A DNA stretch of 64,000 nucleotides. Origin: Colius striatus (taxonomy: Eukaryota; Chordata; Aves; Coliiformes; Coliidae). Shown piece by piece: positions 1 through 11,210 of this stretch. The translations under genes were made by a program, and so were the position numbers. The stretch covers positions 1,657,853-1,721,852 of the forward strand of contig NC_084768.1 in the NCBI RefSeq assembly GCF_028858725.1. The letters run 5' to 3'. Each line of letters opens with the position of its first letter. The stretch's first letter is position 1. Below the pieces are notes generated by a model that saw only the letters and a program-made list of their open reading frames with translations, did no database searches and was not told where the DNA came from.

Positions 1-475
1 CTGAGGAGGCTCCGAGGTAGCTGGGGAGGGGCTGGAGGGGGGGTGGGAAACCCAAAGTGACCTCGTTTGGGGGAGAAAAAACATGAACTGACCTTGCTCT
101 GGGGAGAAAAGCCCCAAACTGACCTCGTTTGGGGGAGAAAAAGAACAGACTGGCTTCATTTTGGGGAGAAAAGCCCCAAAGCAACATCCTTTTGGGGAGA
201 AAAATCCCGACAGAGCTGATTTGGGGGAGAAAACAATCCCCAAACCAACCTCATTTTGGGGAAGAGCATCCAGATTGACCTCATTTTGGGGAGAAAACCC
301 CCTAAACTGGCTTCTTTTTGGGGAGAAAACCTCCAAACCGACCTCATTTTGGGGAGAAAAATCCCAATTGACCTGATTTTGGGGGAGAAAAAAACTCTAA
401 GTGACCTAATTTTGGGGAGAAACCCCCCTAAATTGGCTTTTCTGGGGAGAAAAAAACCCAAAGTGACTCGCCAGC
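1..475 (+). repeat. Left copy of a near-identical TRIM exon-end plus minisatellite block
   Basis: Bases 1-16 equal the last 16 bases of the TRIM exon at 4501-4613, followed by the same GT donor. The next ~455 bases match 4614-5070 with only a few differences. The block is an array of ~35-40-bp units built around TTTTGGGGAGAAAA with spacer CCCAAACTGACCTCA. This is direct evidence of a recent tandem duplication, since non-coding repeats would otherwise diverge quickly. After about position 475 the two copies part: the left one runs into GC-rich DNA, the right one into more array units. Confidence 0.9.
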
Positions 476-1270
<795 letters not shown>

Positions 1271-1284
1271 GTGGCTGCAAAGGG

Positions 1285-2585
1285 GCACTTTGCCAAAAAG
1301 GGCTGAAAAGGAACCAAAAAGCTGCAAAAACGGACCAAAAAGGGGTGAAAAAGAACCAAAAAGCTGCAAAAACGAACCAAAAAGGGGTGAAAAGGAGCCA
1401 AAAAGTGCCAAACCAAACCAAAAAGCAGTAAAAAGGAACCAAAAAGGGGTGAAAACAAACCAAAAAGGTGCAAAAACGAACCAAAAAGGGGTGAAAAGGA
1501 ACCAAAAAGGGGTGAAAAAGAACCAAAAAGGTGCAAAAATGAACCAGAAATGAGTAAAAAGGAGCCAAAAAGGTCCAAAACGAACCAAAAAGCAGTAAAA
1601 AGGAACCAAAAAGGGGTGAAAAGGAGCCAAAAAGGTACAAAAATGAACCAAAAAGGGGTGAAAAGGAACCAAAAAGGGGTGAAAAGGAACCAAAAAGGTG
1701 CAGAAATGAAGCAAAAAGGGGTGAAAAGGAACCAAATCTGCAAAAAACGAACAAAAAATGAGAGAAAAGGAATCAAAAAGCTGCAAAAACGAACCAAAAA
1801 CGGGTGAAAAAGAACTAAAAAGGTGCAAAAATGAACCAAAAAGGGGTAAAAAGTAATCAAAAAGGGGTAAAAAGGAGCCAAAAAGCTGCAAAAACAAACC
1901 AAAAAGCAGTAAAAAGGAACCAAAAAGGGGTGAAAAGGAACCAAAAAGGTGCCAAAAGGAACCAAAAATGAGTAAAAAGGAGCCAAAAAGGGGTGAAAGA
2001 GAACCAAAAAGCAGTAAAAATGAACCAAAAATGGGTGAAAAGGAGCCAAAAAGGTGCAAAAACGAACCAAAAAGGGGTGAAAAGGAACCAAAAAAGGGTG
2101 AAAAGGAACCAAAAAGGTGCAAAAACGAACCAAAAAGGTGCAAAAACGAACCAAAAAGCTGCAAAAATGAACCAGAAATGGGTAAAAAGGAGCCAAAAAG
2201 CTGCAAAAACGAACTAAAAAGGGGTAAAAAGGAGCCAAAAAGGGGCGAAAAGGAACCAAAATGTGCAAAAACGAACCAAAAAGCATTAAAAAAAAACCAA
2301 AAAGGGGTGAAAAGGAACCAAAAAGGTCCAAAAATGAACCAAAAATGGGTAAAAAGGAGCCAAAAAGGGGTGCAAAAAGGAACCAAAAAGCAGTAAAAAG
2401 GAACCAAAAAGGGGTGAAAAAGAACAAAAATAGTGCAGAAATGATGGAAAAAGGGGTAAAAAGGAGCCAAAAAGGTGCAAAAATGAAGCAAAAAGGGGTG
2501 AAAAGGAGCCAAAAAGGTGCAAAAACGAACCAGAAAGCAGTAAAAAGGAAGCAAAAAGGGGTGAAAAGGCAGCGAAAAGGTGCCA
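1285..2585. repeat. 1.3-kb minisatellite, 21-bp basic unit
   Basis: About 60 imperfect copies of a 21-bp unit of the form AACCAAAAAGGGGTGAAAAGG, often organised as 42-bp doublets alternating GGGGTGAAAAGG with GGTGCAAAAACG. Because 21 is a multiple of three and the unit lacks stops, long frames stay open on both strands (Lys/Asn/Gln-rich on +, Phe/Leu/Pro-rich on -). These are artefacts of the repeat, not genes. Confidence 0.95.
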
Positions 2586-2648
2586 AAGCGAAGGCGGGGC
2601 GTCGTGCGATCGAGGCCTTGTGCGGCCGGCAGAGGGCAGCCCAGCGCC

Positions 2649-2721
2649 TCCCGGCTAGCGCAGCCGGCAGAGCACCCGACTCAAACGCTCGAGGTCAAGG
2701 GTTCGAAACCACCTCGGGCAC
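2649..2721 (+). pseudogene. tRNA-Lys-like pseudogene / pol III promoter relic
   Basis: The sequence lines up with the vertebrate tRNA-Lys body: D-arm CCGGCTAGCGCAGCCGGCAG (A-box-like TAGCGCAGCCGG) and T-loop GGGTTCGAAACC (B-box GGTTCGAAACC), and a TTTT run follows within ten bases. Both internal pol III promoter boxes look usable. The anticodon stem and T-stem are poorly paired and the would-be anticodon is CAA rather than a lysine anticodon, so it should not make a functional tRNA. It may be a decayed tRNA or a tRNA-derived SINE head. Confidence 0.5.
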
Positions 2722-2730
2722 CTCTCGCTT

Positions 2731-4300
2731 TTGCCGCCGCTGCCCTCGCCTCGCCCTGCCTTTCTCTCTTGCCTGCACCAGCCCTTTCTGCACCCGTTCC
2801 TTCCCTTGCCCGCACATTTCGTGCCTTCTGCTCCTTGCCCTTCGCTGACACTTCATTCATTCCTTTGCCCATCCCTTTCCTTTCCTCGGGGCTTGCTTGC
2901 ACTGATTCCTTTCAGTCATCCATCATTTTGACACTGACTTGATGGCACCGACTTGGGGACGTTTTTGCTCTTTCTCCCACTTCAGCTCCTTCTCCATCAT
3001 CATTTCCCTGCCAGCTTGGAGGATCCTGCTCCTTGGATCCACATCCAGACCCAAGAGACCGTCAGAGCGGGAGAAAACCTGAATGAGTCGGGGGCAAAAC
3101 TCTGCAGCTGCTCTGCAAACACCCATCTGGGGGTGGCTGGAGGTCCCTGGACCCCCACAGACCCCGCAACGATCCCCTCAGAGCCGGGATCCCACATCCC
3201 AGCCCAGCCCCGAGCTCAGGAGCCACATTCCCCACGTCCTTCCCCCATCACTCACCCTCCGCTGCTCTCTCCCACCTCTCTCTGCAAACACATCTCCCCA
3301 CCCCAGCTGCTTTCTCCAGCTCTTGCAGATGCTTTTCAGGGGCAGCTCCAGCCCAAGCTCAGGCACTGGCACCTCGTCTGGAGATGAAAGCAGCTTGTGC
3401 CTGAGCTGCTGAGCCCACTGAGTCCCCAGGGGACTGCCAGCTCCCTCCCCTCAGGCCACACATCCCTGGGAAAGACATTTCTTGTCTCCTAGGAACCACA
3501 ACAAGGTCAAAAAAGAACAAAAAGGTGCCCTGAGAGTCTTTTACAGACCCCTCGAGCTTCTCACCCACGTTCTGGTGCCCTGAGGGTCTTTTACAGACCC
3601 CTCAAGAGCTTCTCACCCACGTTTCGGGTGTCCTGCATCCCATTCCAAGCTGATGGCTTCTGCCTTAAAGGGGGGAAATAAAGGACAAAGAGCAGCAAAT
3701 TCAGAGCCCCCAGAGAAGGGGAAAAGTCAGGAGCTGAAGGGAGAAACGTGATGCTGCTCCAGGCAAAGCTGCCACCACCTCCCCCTGCCCAGGAGACACC
3801 TCCTAGGCTCAGCTCTGTCCCTGGCTGGGGAGGAACAGGAAGGGAAGGTTTTGGCCCCATCAAAGGGATAAAACAACAGGTTCTGTTGGTTCTCTGAGGG
3901 AGGAACCAGGGTGGATATCTGAGAGGGAGAAAGAGAGAGAGGGAGAGAAGGTCTGTGAGGGAAGGACCAGCCCTGGGGTGCAGAAAACTGGAGGATCTGG
4001 TAGGTGCTGACCTCTCTGACCTCTGCCATCCCTGGGCACTGGCTTTTGGGTCATTTAGATCCCTTTTCAGTTGCTTTGTGCTGCTCCAGAGCTGGTGAGT
4101 GCAGCAATATCCCAGTCACTGCCTTTGGAGGGCAAATTGGAGGACAAAAAAGGGAGTAAACAGCCCAAAACTGAGCTTAGTGGGAGCAGCTGGGCTGGGG
4201 TCTCAGGAGGGGGATGGGTCAGGGGGTGTTTGTGGGTCCTGGGGGATGATGGTTTGAGGACTGAAGCTCCTGATGAGCCTCTTTCTCCCCTTTCCTTCCC
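2731..4300. other. Intergenic/intronic stretch upstream of the + TRIM exons
   Basis: No RING, B-box or coiled-coil exon of the kind expected upstream of the + strand TRIM exons could be found here. The stretch holds moderately GC-rich unique sequence. A direct ~48-bp duplication around 3525-3625 has the shared core CTTTTACAGACCCCTC, with CTTCTCACCCACGTT in both copies. Confidence 0.5.
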
Positions 4301-4304
4301 TCAG

Positions 4305-6777
4305 GATGTGAGGAGCACGGTCAGCAGGTATGTGGCCTCTGCAGGGAAAAGGGGGGGAAGGGAAAAGAGGGAAAGGAAAAGGGGGGAAGGAAAAGGGGGA
4401 GGGGAAAGGGGGAGAAATAAAAATCAGTTGTTTTGGAGCGGTTTTGCGGCTGTTTAGGGTTGTTTTGGGGTTATTTTGGGGCTGGTTTTCCCTCTCCCAG
4501 GTGTGAGAAAGTGAGTTTGCAGCTGCCTGGGGCTGCAGCTGAGGCAGAAGAGCGAGTGGGTCCCAGCTCCTGGCGCAGCAGCATCCTGAAGGACACGCTG
4601 AGGAGGCTCCGAGGTAGCCGGGGAGGGGCTGGAGGGGGGGTGGGAAACCCAAAGTGACCTCGTTTGGGGGAGAAAAAACATGAACTGACCTTGCTCTGGG
4701 GAGAAAAGCCCCAAACTGACCTCGTTTGGGGGAGAAAAAGAACAGACTGGCTTCATTTTGGGGAGAAAAGCCCCAAAGCAACATCCTTTTGGGGAGAAAA
4801 ATCCCGACAGAGCTGATTTGGGGGAGAAAACAATCCCCAAACCAACCTCATTTTGGGGAAGAGCATCCAGATTGACCTCATTTTGGGGAGAAAAACCCCT
4901 AAACTGGCTTCTTTTTGGGGAGAAAACCTCCAAACCAACCTCATTTTGGGGAGAAAAATCCCAATTGACCTGATTTTGGGGGAGAAAAAAACTCTAAGTG
5001 ACCTAATTTTGGGGAGAAACCCCCCTAAATTGGCTTTTTTGGGGAGAAAAAAACCCAAACTGACTTCTTTTTGGGAAGAAAAACCACAAATCAACCTCAT
5101 TTTGGGGAGAAAAAGTCAAACTGACCTTGTTTGGGGAGGAAAAACCCCCAACTGACCTCATTTTGGGGAGAAAAACATCCCATGATGGATTCTGTGGGGT
5201 TTGCCCCAAGCCCCTGCAGGAGCCTGAGGGCTGAAGGACGTGCTCAGCTCCTCCTCACCTGAGGACACATGAGCAGCCTCACCAGCCCACCCAAAACACC
5301 TCCCAAACCCCAGGGAAACAGGCAAATCTGGGTGACCCGACGGGTTTTTCTCAGCCCTGGAGCTGCAGGAACCTCCCCCAGGGCTGAGCCTCAGCCTCCA
5401 GACTCCTTTGCACCACACAAAGATGCAAAAGCCTTAATTCATTGGCTCATCTCCAGCCTCCAGCTGCTTTCCTTCCACCCCCCCCCCCCCCCCGTGCCTG
5501 GTCTGACCAGATTTGCTGCTTTACACCCCAATTTCTCTTCTCTTCAGCAATTTTCACCCCCCTTTCAGTGTTTATTTTGGCTTCAAATGCACGGAGCTTT
5601 CTGCAGCAGCTCCTGGCACCTGCTCTGGGGGTTTTGGGGGCAATTTGGGGCATTTTGGGGAGGTTTAAAAGCAGATCCCTCTGCTTTATCTGCAGAGCTT
5701 CCTGCAGGAGCCCCTGACCCCCATTCTGTGCCTTTTTGGGGCAATTTTGGGGTGTTTTGGGGAGGGTTCAAAGCAGGTTTATGCTGCCTCATCTGCAGAG
5801 GTTCCTACATGGCTCGTGGCCCCTATTTTGGGGCATTTTGGGGTGGGTTAAAAGCAAATTCTCCTGCTTTATCTGCAGAGGATCCTACATGAGCTCGTGG
5901 CCCCTATTTTGGGGCAATTTGGGATATTTTGGGGAGGGTTAAAAGCAGGTTTATGCTGCCTCATCTGCAGAGGTTCCTACAATGCTCGTGGCCCCTATTT
6001 TGGGGCAATTTGGGGCATTTTGGGGAGGGTTAAAAGCAGATTCTCCTGCTTTATCTGCAGAGCTTCCTGCAGGAGCCCCTGACCCCCATCCTGTGCCTTT
6101 TTTGGGGCAATTTAGGGAGGCTTAAGAACATTTTCTCATCTCATCCCCAGCACCTTTCCCCTCCAGTACCTTTTGGTAGCCAAACCTGCCCCCCACCAGC
6201 CCCCCCCTTGACCCCCTTTTTCCCCCTCTCTGTGTCCCTCCCACCCCCAGCCATCGTGACCCTGGACCCCGACACCGCTCACCCCGAGCTCATCCTGTCT
6301 GAGGACTGTAAGAGCGTGAGGAGAAGAGGGGGCTTGAGCCCCCAGGAGCTCCCTGACTCGCCCCAACGCTTCGAGTACTGGCCCTTCGTGCTGGGCTGGC
6401 CGGGCTTCGCGGGGGGGAGGCACTGCTGGGACGTGGAGGTGGGTGAGGCCGGGGATTGGGCAGTGGGGGTGGCTCGAGAGTCAGTCCCAAGGAAAGGGAG
6501 GCTCAGCCTCTCCCCTCAAGGTGGGATTTGGGGGGTGGAGAAGTGGGGGGGACAGATCCGAGCCCTGACCCCCCGTAAGGTGACGCTGGTGCCCCTGAGG
6601 TGGGTTCCACGCAGGGTCAGTGTCCACCTGGACTATGCTGGGGGGTCTGTGGCCTTTTTTGATGCAGAGGAGGGGGGGCTCATGTTCCTCTTCTCACGTG
6701 CTGCCTTCACTGGGGAGAGGGTCCGGCCCTGGCTCTGGGTGGTGGGGGCCAAATCCCACCTCAGGCTCAGACCCTGA
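4305..6777 (+). CDS. 5'-incomplete TRIM-family gene: linker exons plus B30.2 (PRY-SPRY) exon
   Basis: Three exons with canonical splice sites are visible. 4305-4327 is the 23-bp exon typical of TRIM genes (reads DVRSTVSR), preceded by CCCTCAG and followed by GTATG. 4501-4613 (113 bp) continues in phase with CEKVSLQLPG and ends LKDTLRRLR. 6251-6777 codes the B30.2 domain: it opens IVTLDPDTAHPELILSED, has CWDVEV and LDYAGGSVAFFDA, and ends LRLRP-stop. B30.2 domains of TRIM E3 ligases bind the target. A short exon expected between 4613 and 6251 is not certain (6151-6165 is one possibility). RING, B-box and coil exons are missing between the upstream minisatellite and 4305, so the gene is either 5'-truncated or its front end lies outside the window. 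AATAAA follows at 7142-7147. It converges on the minus-strand TRIM gene. Confidence 0.75.
4614..5180. repeat. Right copy of the TTTTGGGGAGAAAA minisatellite inside a TRIM intron
   Basis: Starts directly after the donor of the 4501-4613 exon and contains roughly 15 units of 35-40 bp. The first ~455 bases duplicate 17-475; about 110 further bases of the same unit type follow. Open frames on both strands are repeat artefacts. Confidence 0.9.
5480..5495. repeat. Poly-C run
   Basis: An uninterrupted cytosine run of about 16 bases in the TRIM intron. Its length may be uncertain in the assembly. Confidence 0.8.
5617..6125 (+). repeat. ~90-bp intronic tandem array with repeated acceptor-like sites
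   Basis: Five to six units of ~85-95 bp. Each has TTTTGGGGCAATTTGGGG, a GGGTTAAAAGCAG motif, a pyrimidine-rich stretch (CTGCTTTATCTGCAG or CTGCCTCATCTGCAG) and then AG-G/C-TTCCT. Every unit therefore ends in a plausible branch site, pyrimidine tract and CAG acceptor. The unit types run A-B-C-B-A: first and last share CTTCCTGCAGGAGCCCCTGA, the inner ones share TTCCTACA and GCTCGTGGCCCC. Confidence 0.85.
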
Positions 6778-7141
6778 CCAAAAGTACCCAAAGCAGTGTT
6801 TCCCACCCCATTTTCACACACTTTCACACCCCCTCTCAGTCCCCTCCACGTCCTCCCTTGCGCTTTTGTGTCTCTCACCTCCCCCTTTCCCCACCAGAAC
6901 CCATCACTCCCCACGACTTTACCGCCTTTCCCCTTCCCTGTGGGTGCAGTTGCCCAAAAGCTTACGGTTTCACCTCAAAACGAGGCAGCTCTGGCACAGA
7001 CAGAGCTCCTGAAGGCTTTGGATGTTCATCCTGAGGCTGGATGATGGGAAGTCCACCTGTGGCAAAGCTGCCAAGACCCTTTTCCTCACTCCTCCTCCTC
7101 CCACTGCCAGCCTTGCAGCCCCTTCCCTCTCCATCATTAAC

Positions 7142-7147
7142 AATAAA
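7142..7147 (+). terminator. Poly(A) signal of the + strand TRIM gene
   Basis: Canonical AATAAA 365 bases after the B30.2 stop codon, followed by a T-rich stretch. Confidence 0.6.
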
Positions 7148-7590
7148 ACCTGTTATTTTCTCCCATTTCTCCTGATTTTCTTCCAGGGAGGTCCCTGGGG
7201 CTCGTGGGACCTTTCTGGGTGCAACCTCAGGCTTTGTGCCACCACAAAACCCTGTTTCCCCCTTCCTCCAAACAACCCCTCCCTGCCCCATCAAAGAACC
7301 AGGCAGAGAACGACACTGTGGCACGTGGAAACCTCTTTTACTTCATCTAAACACCACCAAGGCAGGAGGAAGAGGAGGAGGAGGAGGTGGGTTGGGGCAG
7401 ATGTGGCTTCATTTCCCAGCCCCTGCTGCCTCCCCAGATTTGATGTCAGACCCTTTGGGCTTCTGAGGGTGGGGAAAAGAGAAGCCAGAAGGGCCAGTGA
7501 GGAATTTAGGAGGGCAGCAAGTCCTCTGAAGTGCTGGGATAGGGGATGGGAGGAGGATGAAGCTCCTGCTGGGGTAAGGAAGGAGAAGGT

Positions 7591-10485
7591 TCAGGGGCAC
7601 AAGGTGATCTGGGACCCCTTACCCCAGACCAGGAACCAGGGATGGAGAGTTTCCCCTTTGAAGGAAGCTGCTGGGAAAATGAAGATCAAAATCTTCTCAT
7701 CAGCATCAAAAAAAGCCACCTGACCCTTGTCATAGTCCAGGGAGACACGAACCCTCCTGGGCACCCGGGTCTGGGGCAGGGGGACACGCTCCAGGGAGGT
7801 GAGAGCCCAAAACTGACCCTCACAGAGCCCCATGGACCAAAGCTCCATCTCAGGGCTGGTGGTGGCCTCTTCCCCCCTCCTCAGGGACTCCTTGGCCACC
7901 CCCAGAGCCCAGGAGCCTTTGGGGGTCACCTCCACATCCCAGCAGCATCTCCCTGAGGTGATTCCTTCATGGGCCAGGACACGGGGGTCGACCTCAAACC
8001 ACTCAGGTGGGTCCTGCTCAGCTTCTTCCCACCTCACGCTGCTCCCATCTGCTGACACCACGAGCTGAGGGTGGGACATGGTGGGATCCAACATCACCTT
8101 CACTGGAAAAGGGGGAGGAGAAGAGTGAAAGAGGGAAACCAACCCCCTTCCCCAGGGCTCTGCCTGCTGCAGTATCCTCAGCCCCATCACCAGGCTGAGG
8201 GGGAGGGACTGGCCAGGTCCTGGGGGGGGTCATTCGGGGCTCCCCAGCTCCAGAGAGACAGGGGAGATGTAGAGGCTCCTTTTCTGGAGGTTCCCAAACC
8301 CTCCTGGACACGTTCCTGTGCCCCCCCGCCCCCCCAGATCAAGAGGAACCTGCTTTGGCATCTTCCCCAGGTGACCCTCCAACTCATGGCCCATCACCAG
8401 GGTGGGCTGAGCCTTCCCTCAGCCCTTCCCATGCACCCAGCCCTCAGGAGGTGAGGATTTACTCACCCTTATCAGGCAGCTGGAACATCAGAGTGTCTGA
8501 AATGGGGGGAGAAGAGGAGACACAGACTCACATCAGCACGGGCAGGTGGGTTCTTCCCCACTGAAGCCACACCTATAACCCCCAAACCCCCACCAATTTA
8601 CCCTCCAAGTGACTCAAAACCAGCCCCTTCCCCACCCTGGTACCTCGGAAGCTCCTCAGGGTTCCCTCCAGAGCATCGTTTTTCTCCCTGAAGTGACTGA
8701 TTTTCTCCTCCAGCTCTGGAAGAGGCGACTGAGGCTGCTGGAAACGTTCCTCCTCCAGCCTGGAGAAGGACAGAAGGAGGCAAAGATTCATCTTGGTGGA
8801 GAGAAACACACCAGGAGACCTTCTGTGCCCACCTTGCCCTGAGGAAGCCCAAATGTTTGGCTTCTGGGTGAGGTTCTGTGAAGGTTCTGCTGAGGAACAC
8901 GAGGGTCCAACCTCCTTCCCCCCATCCTGGAGAAGCTGAGGGAGCCTTGTACCTGCTCAGGGTGCCTCTGATGTCCTGGGAAGGAGAGAGAAAACTCAGT
9001 AAATGGGTCTTGGCAGCCATAAAAAAGCCTCAGCAGTGCGTGGAGAGGAGCCCAAGGGTGGGTTTGGTTGTGGCAAGGGACAACACCCAGGGCCAGGAGA
9101 TGCTCTGGCCCCAGGAAGGGATGTCCTGGGCCATCAGGAGATGTTCTGGCCCAAGGAGCAGATGTCCTGGGCCATTAGGAGATGCTCTGGCCCCAGGAGG
9201 GGATGCTCTGGCCCCAGGAGAGGATGTCCTGGGCCATCAGGAGATGTTCTGGCCCCAGGAGGGGATGTCCTGGGCCATCAGGAGATGCTCTGGCCCCAGG
9301 AGGGGATGTCCCAGGCTGTTCCTTCCTCCTTCACCTGCAGGAACTCTCCCTCTAGCTGCTGCAGCTTCTCCTCTGCCTCCTGCATCAGCGTCTCCAGGTG
9401 GGAGATCTCCTGGGTCAGCCAGGTGACCTTCTCCTCCTGGGTTTTCTCCACCTCCTTCTCCAGGTGCCCCAGATGGACCATCAGGAGATGGACAAAATCC
9501 TCCAGGAACAGACGGAGCCCTTTGAAGGAGGAGAAAACCCGTCACTGCTCGGCTGCAGTCTGCTCCTGCCAGGAGGGGACACGGGGAGGAGGATGAGGAG
9601 GATGAAGCAGAGCCCCACACCCAGAAATAAACATTCCCCATCCTTTTAATCACTTGTTTTGGTATTAATTTCATCACCTGGATGGTGACACCAACCCCCC
9701 ACCCCCCGTGAAGCTAAAACCCATTTACCAAATACTCCCAACTTCTCCTCATCTCCACCTCCCGGAGCCCCAGGAGCTGCTCTCGAGTCTCCTTTAGGGT
9801 CTGCAGCTGAGTTTGGATTTGTCCCTGAAAGGGAGACAAATAAAGATCCCCCCAGGGTGGGGAGGAGTTTGGGGGGGGGGGAACAGGGCAGAGAAGAGGG
9901 GGAAAAGGGGGAAAAAAAGGGGCAGAGAGAGGGGAGGGAGCAGGGCAGAGGCTGCCAGGGGATTATCAAACCCTGATTGGGGGTTGGGTCTGTCTCCTGC
10001 CGCACGTTTAGGGGTTGACAACGACCCCCAAAGCCCCCCGAAGCCCCCGTTTCTACCCTGTGCTCCTGGAGCGCATCCCGCGCCGGCAGCACCGTGTGAG
10101 CGCGGTGCGACCGCGACTCGCGGCACATGGCGCAGATCGTGGTTCCCTCATCCCTGCAGAGGAACTTGAGAGGCTCCCGGTGCTTCTGGCATCTTCCTCC
10201 TCCTCTTTCCTCCTCTCCCTCTTCTTCCTCCGCTTTTAAACTCAGCCTCCGGGCTACTCGCAGCACCCGCTCCAGCTCCCGGCTCGGCCGCAGGTTTCTC
10301 TCTGGCGCCGTCTCACGACACGTCGGGCAGGAGAAGCTGCTCGTGGGCCATTCCCAGCAGTGGCTGATGCAGCCCCAGCAGAAATTGTGGCCGCAGCGGA
10401 TGGAAACCGGCTCCCGGAAATATTCCAGGCAGATGGGACACGAAGCTTCGCGGGGCAGCTCCGGGACGGGGCTCGGCGAGGCCAT
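7591..10485 (-). CDS. TRIM-family RING/B-box/coiled-coil/B30.2 gene with one in-frame TGA
   Basis: Seven exons with canonical splice sites: 10057-10485, 9729-9824, 9335-9565, 8953-8975, 8644-8759, 8467-8496, 7591-8102. Lengths 429/96/231/23/116/30/512 sum to 1437 = 479 codons and phases agree throughout, the standard TRIM7/TRIM27/TRIM39 layout. RING is at residues 16-56 (CPICLEYF...CGHNFCWGC...CPTC), B-box at ~99-130 (CQKHREPLKFLC...CAMCRESRSHRAH), coiled coil at ~144-300 (KETREQLLGLREVEMR, LEKEVEKTQEEK), B30.2 at ~309-478 (MLDPTMSHPQLVVS, CWDVEV, LDYDKGQVAFFDA). The start is the ATG at 10485-10483; an in-frame ATG 20 codons upstream is possible. Codon 183 (9544-9542) is TGA in an otherwise intact exon, perhaps a CGA change or an error. 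Expected role: E3 ubiquitin ligase. The exact family member is not clear. Confidence 0.85.
9085..9325. repeat. ~42-bp minisatellite in intron 3 of the minus TRIM gene
   Basis: About five imperfect copies of a unit containing GGCCATCAGGAGATG, CTCTGGCCCCAGGAG and GGGATGTCCTGG. The array stops ~10 bases from the exon 9335-9565 donor. Confidence 0.85.
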
Positions 10486-11210
10486 GGGGATGGGACCCCC
10501 CCACCTCAGAGCTCTGGAACCTCCTCGGACGCTTTCGCTTGGCACCCGGAGAAGGGAAAGGGGAGGGAAGAGGAAGGAAAGAACCTGAGGGGAGGAGAGG
10601 TGATGATTAAATCCCCCCTGGTTCCATGCCCTTTGGGGGGGGCTTTGCTTCCAGAGCTGAGCACAGAGGGGAAGGAGAGGGGGCGATGGTTGCAGCCCCC
10701 CTGGTTGCAGCCCCCGGGGGTGGTTTTTGCTCCTAGAGTTGAGCCTGGAGGGGAAAGGAGAGTTTGGAACGTCGTCAGCATCCGAAATGATTCTCTGACC
10801 ACCCCCAAACCTCCCTCAGGCTGAAAACAAATGATTCCACCCCAAAACGGAGCTGGTTTTCGGCCCCATCCCCCTCAACACCTGAAAAAATCAAACCCAA
10901 ACCCATCCCTTGATCTGGGATTTAACCCCGAAACTGAGGAAAAACGGGTAAAACAAGAGAAAACTGAAGGGGGGGGAAATGGGACCCCCTGAACCCCACG
11001 TTTATACCTCGAAAGAATTGAGCACAGTCCCCCGAAAACCCTCTGAGGAGCAGCTTCTCCTCCTCGAGAAGCTCTGTCCAGGGCCAGCGAAACCTCAGCT
11101 CCCTCTTGAGACCTTTGGTCAGCCAATTAAGGCTCAAATAAAGCGACTTTTAACCCGTTCCGGGCTCAAATCCACTTCGCAACCACCCCGAAAGCCGTTT
11201 GGCTGAGATG
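10486..11210. other. Upstream region of the minus TRIM gene
   Basis: Probable 5' flank and leader of the minus TRIM gene. CpG density is highest in the adjoining first exon (10057-10485). A minus-strand frame at 10922-11137 (includes TELLEEEKLLLRGFSG) looks helix-like but has no clear family match; I do not call it an exon. Confidence 0.35.

Noticed and set aside
9060-9330. Regular ~42-bp repeats considered as a CRISPR-like array
   Set aside because: Vertebrate intronic minisatellite without unique spacers of constant length.
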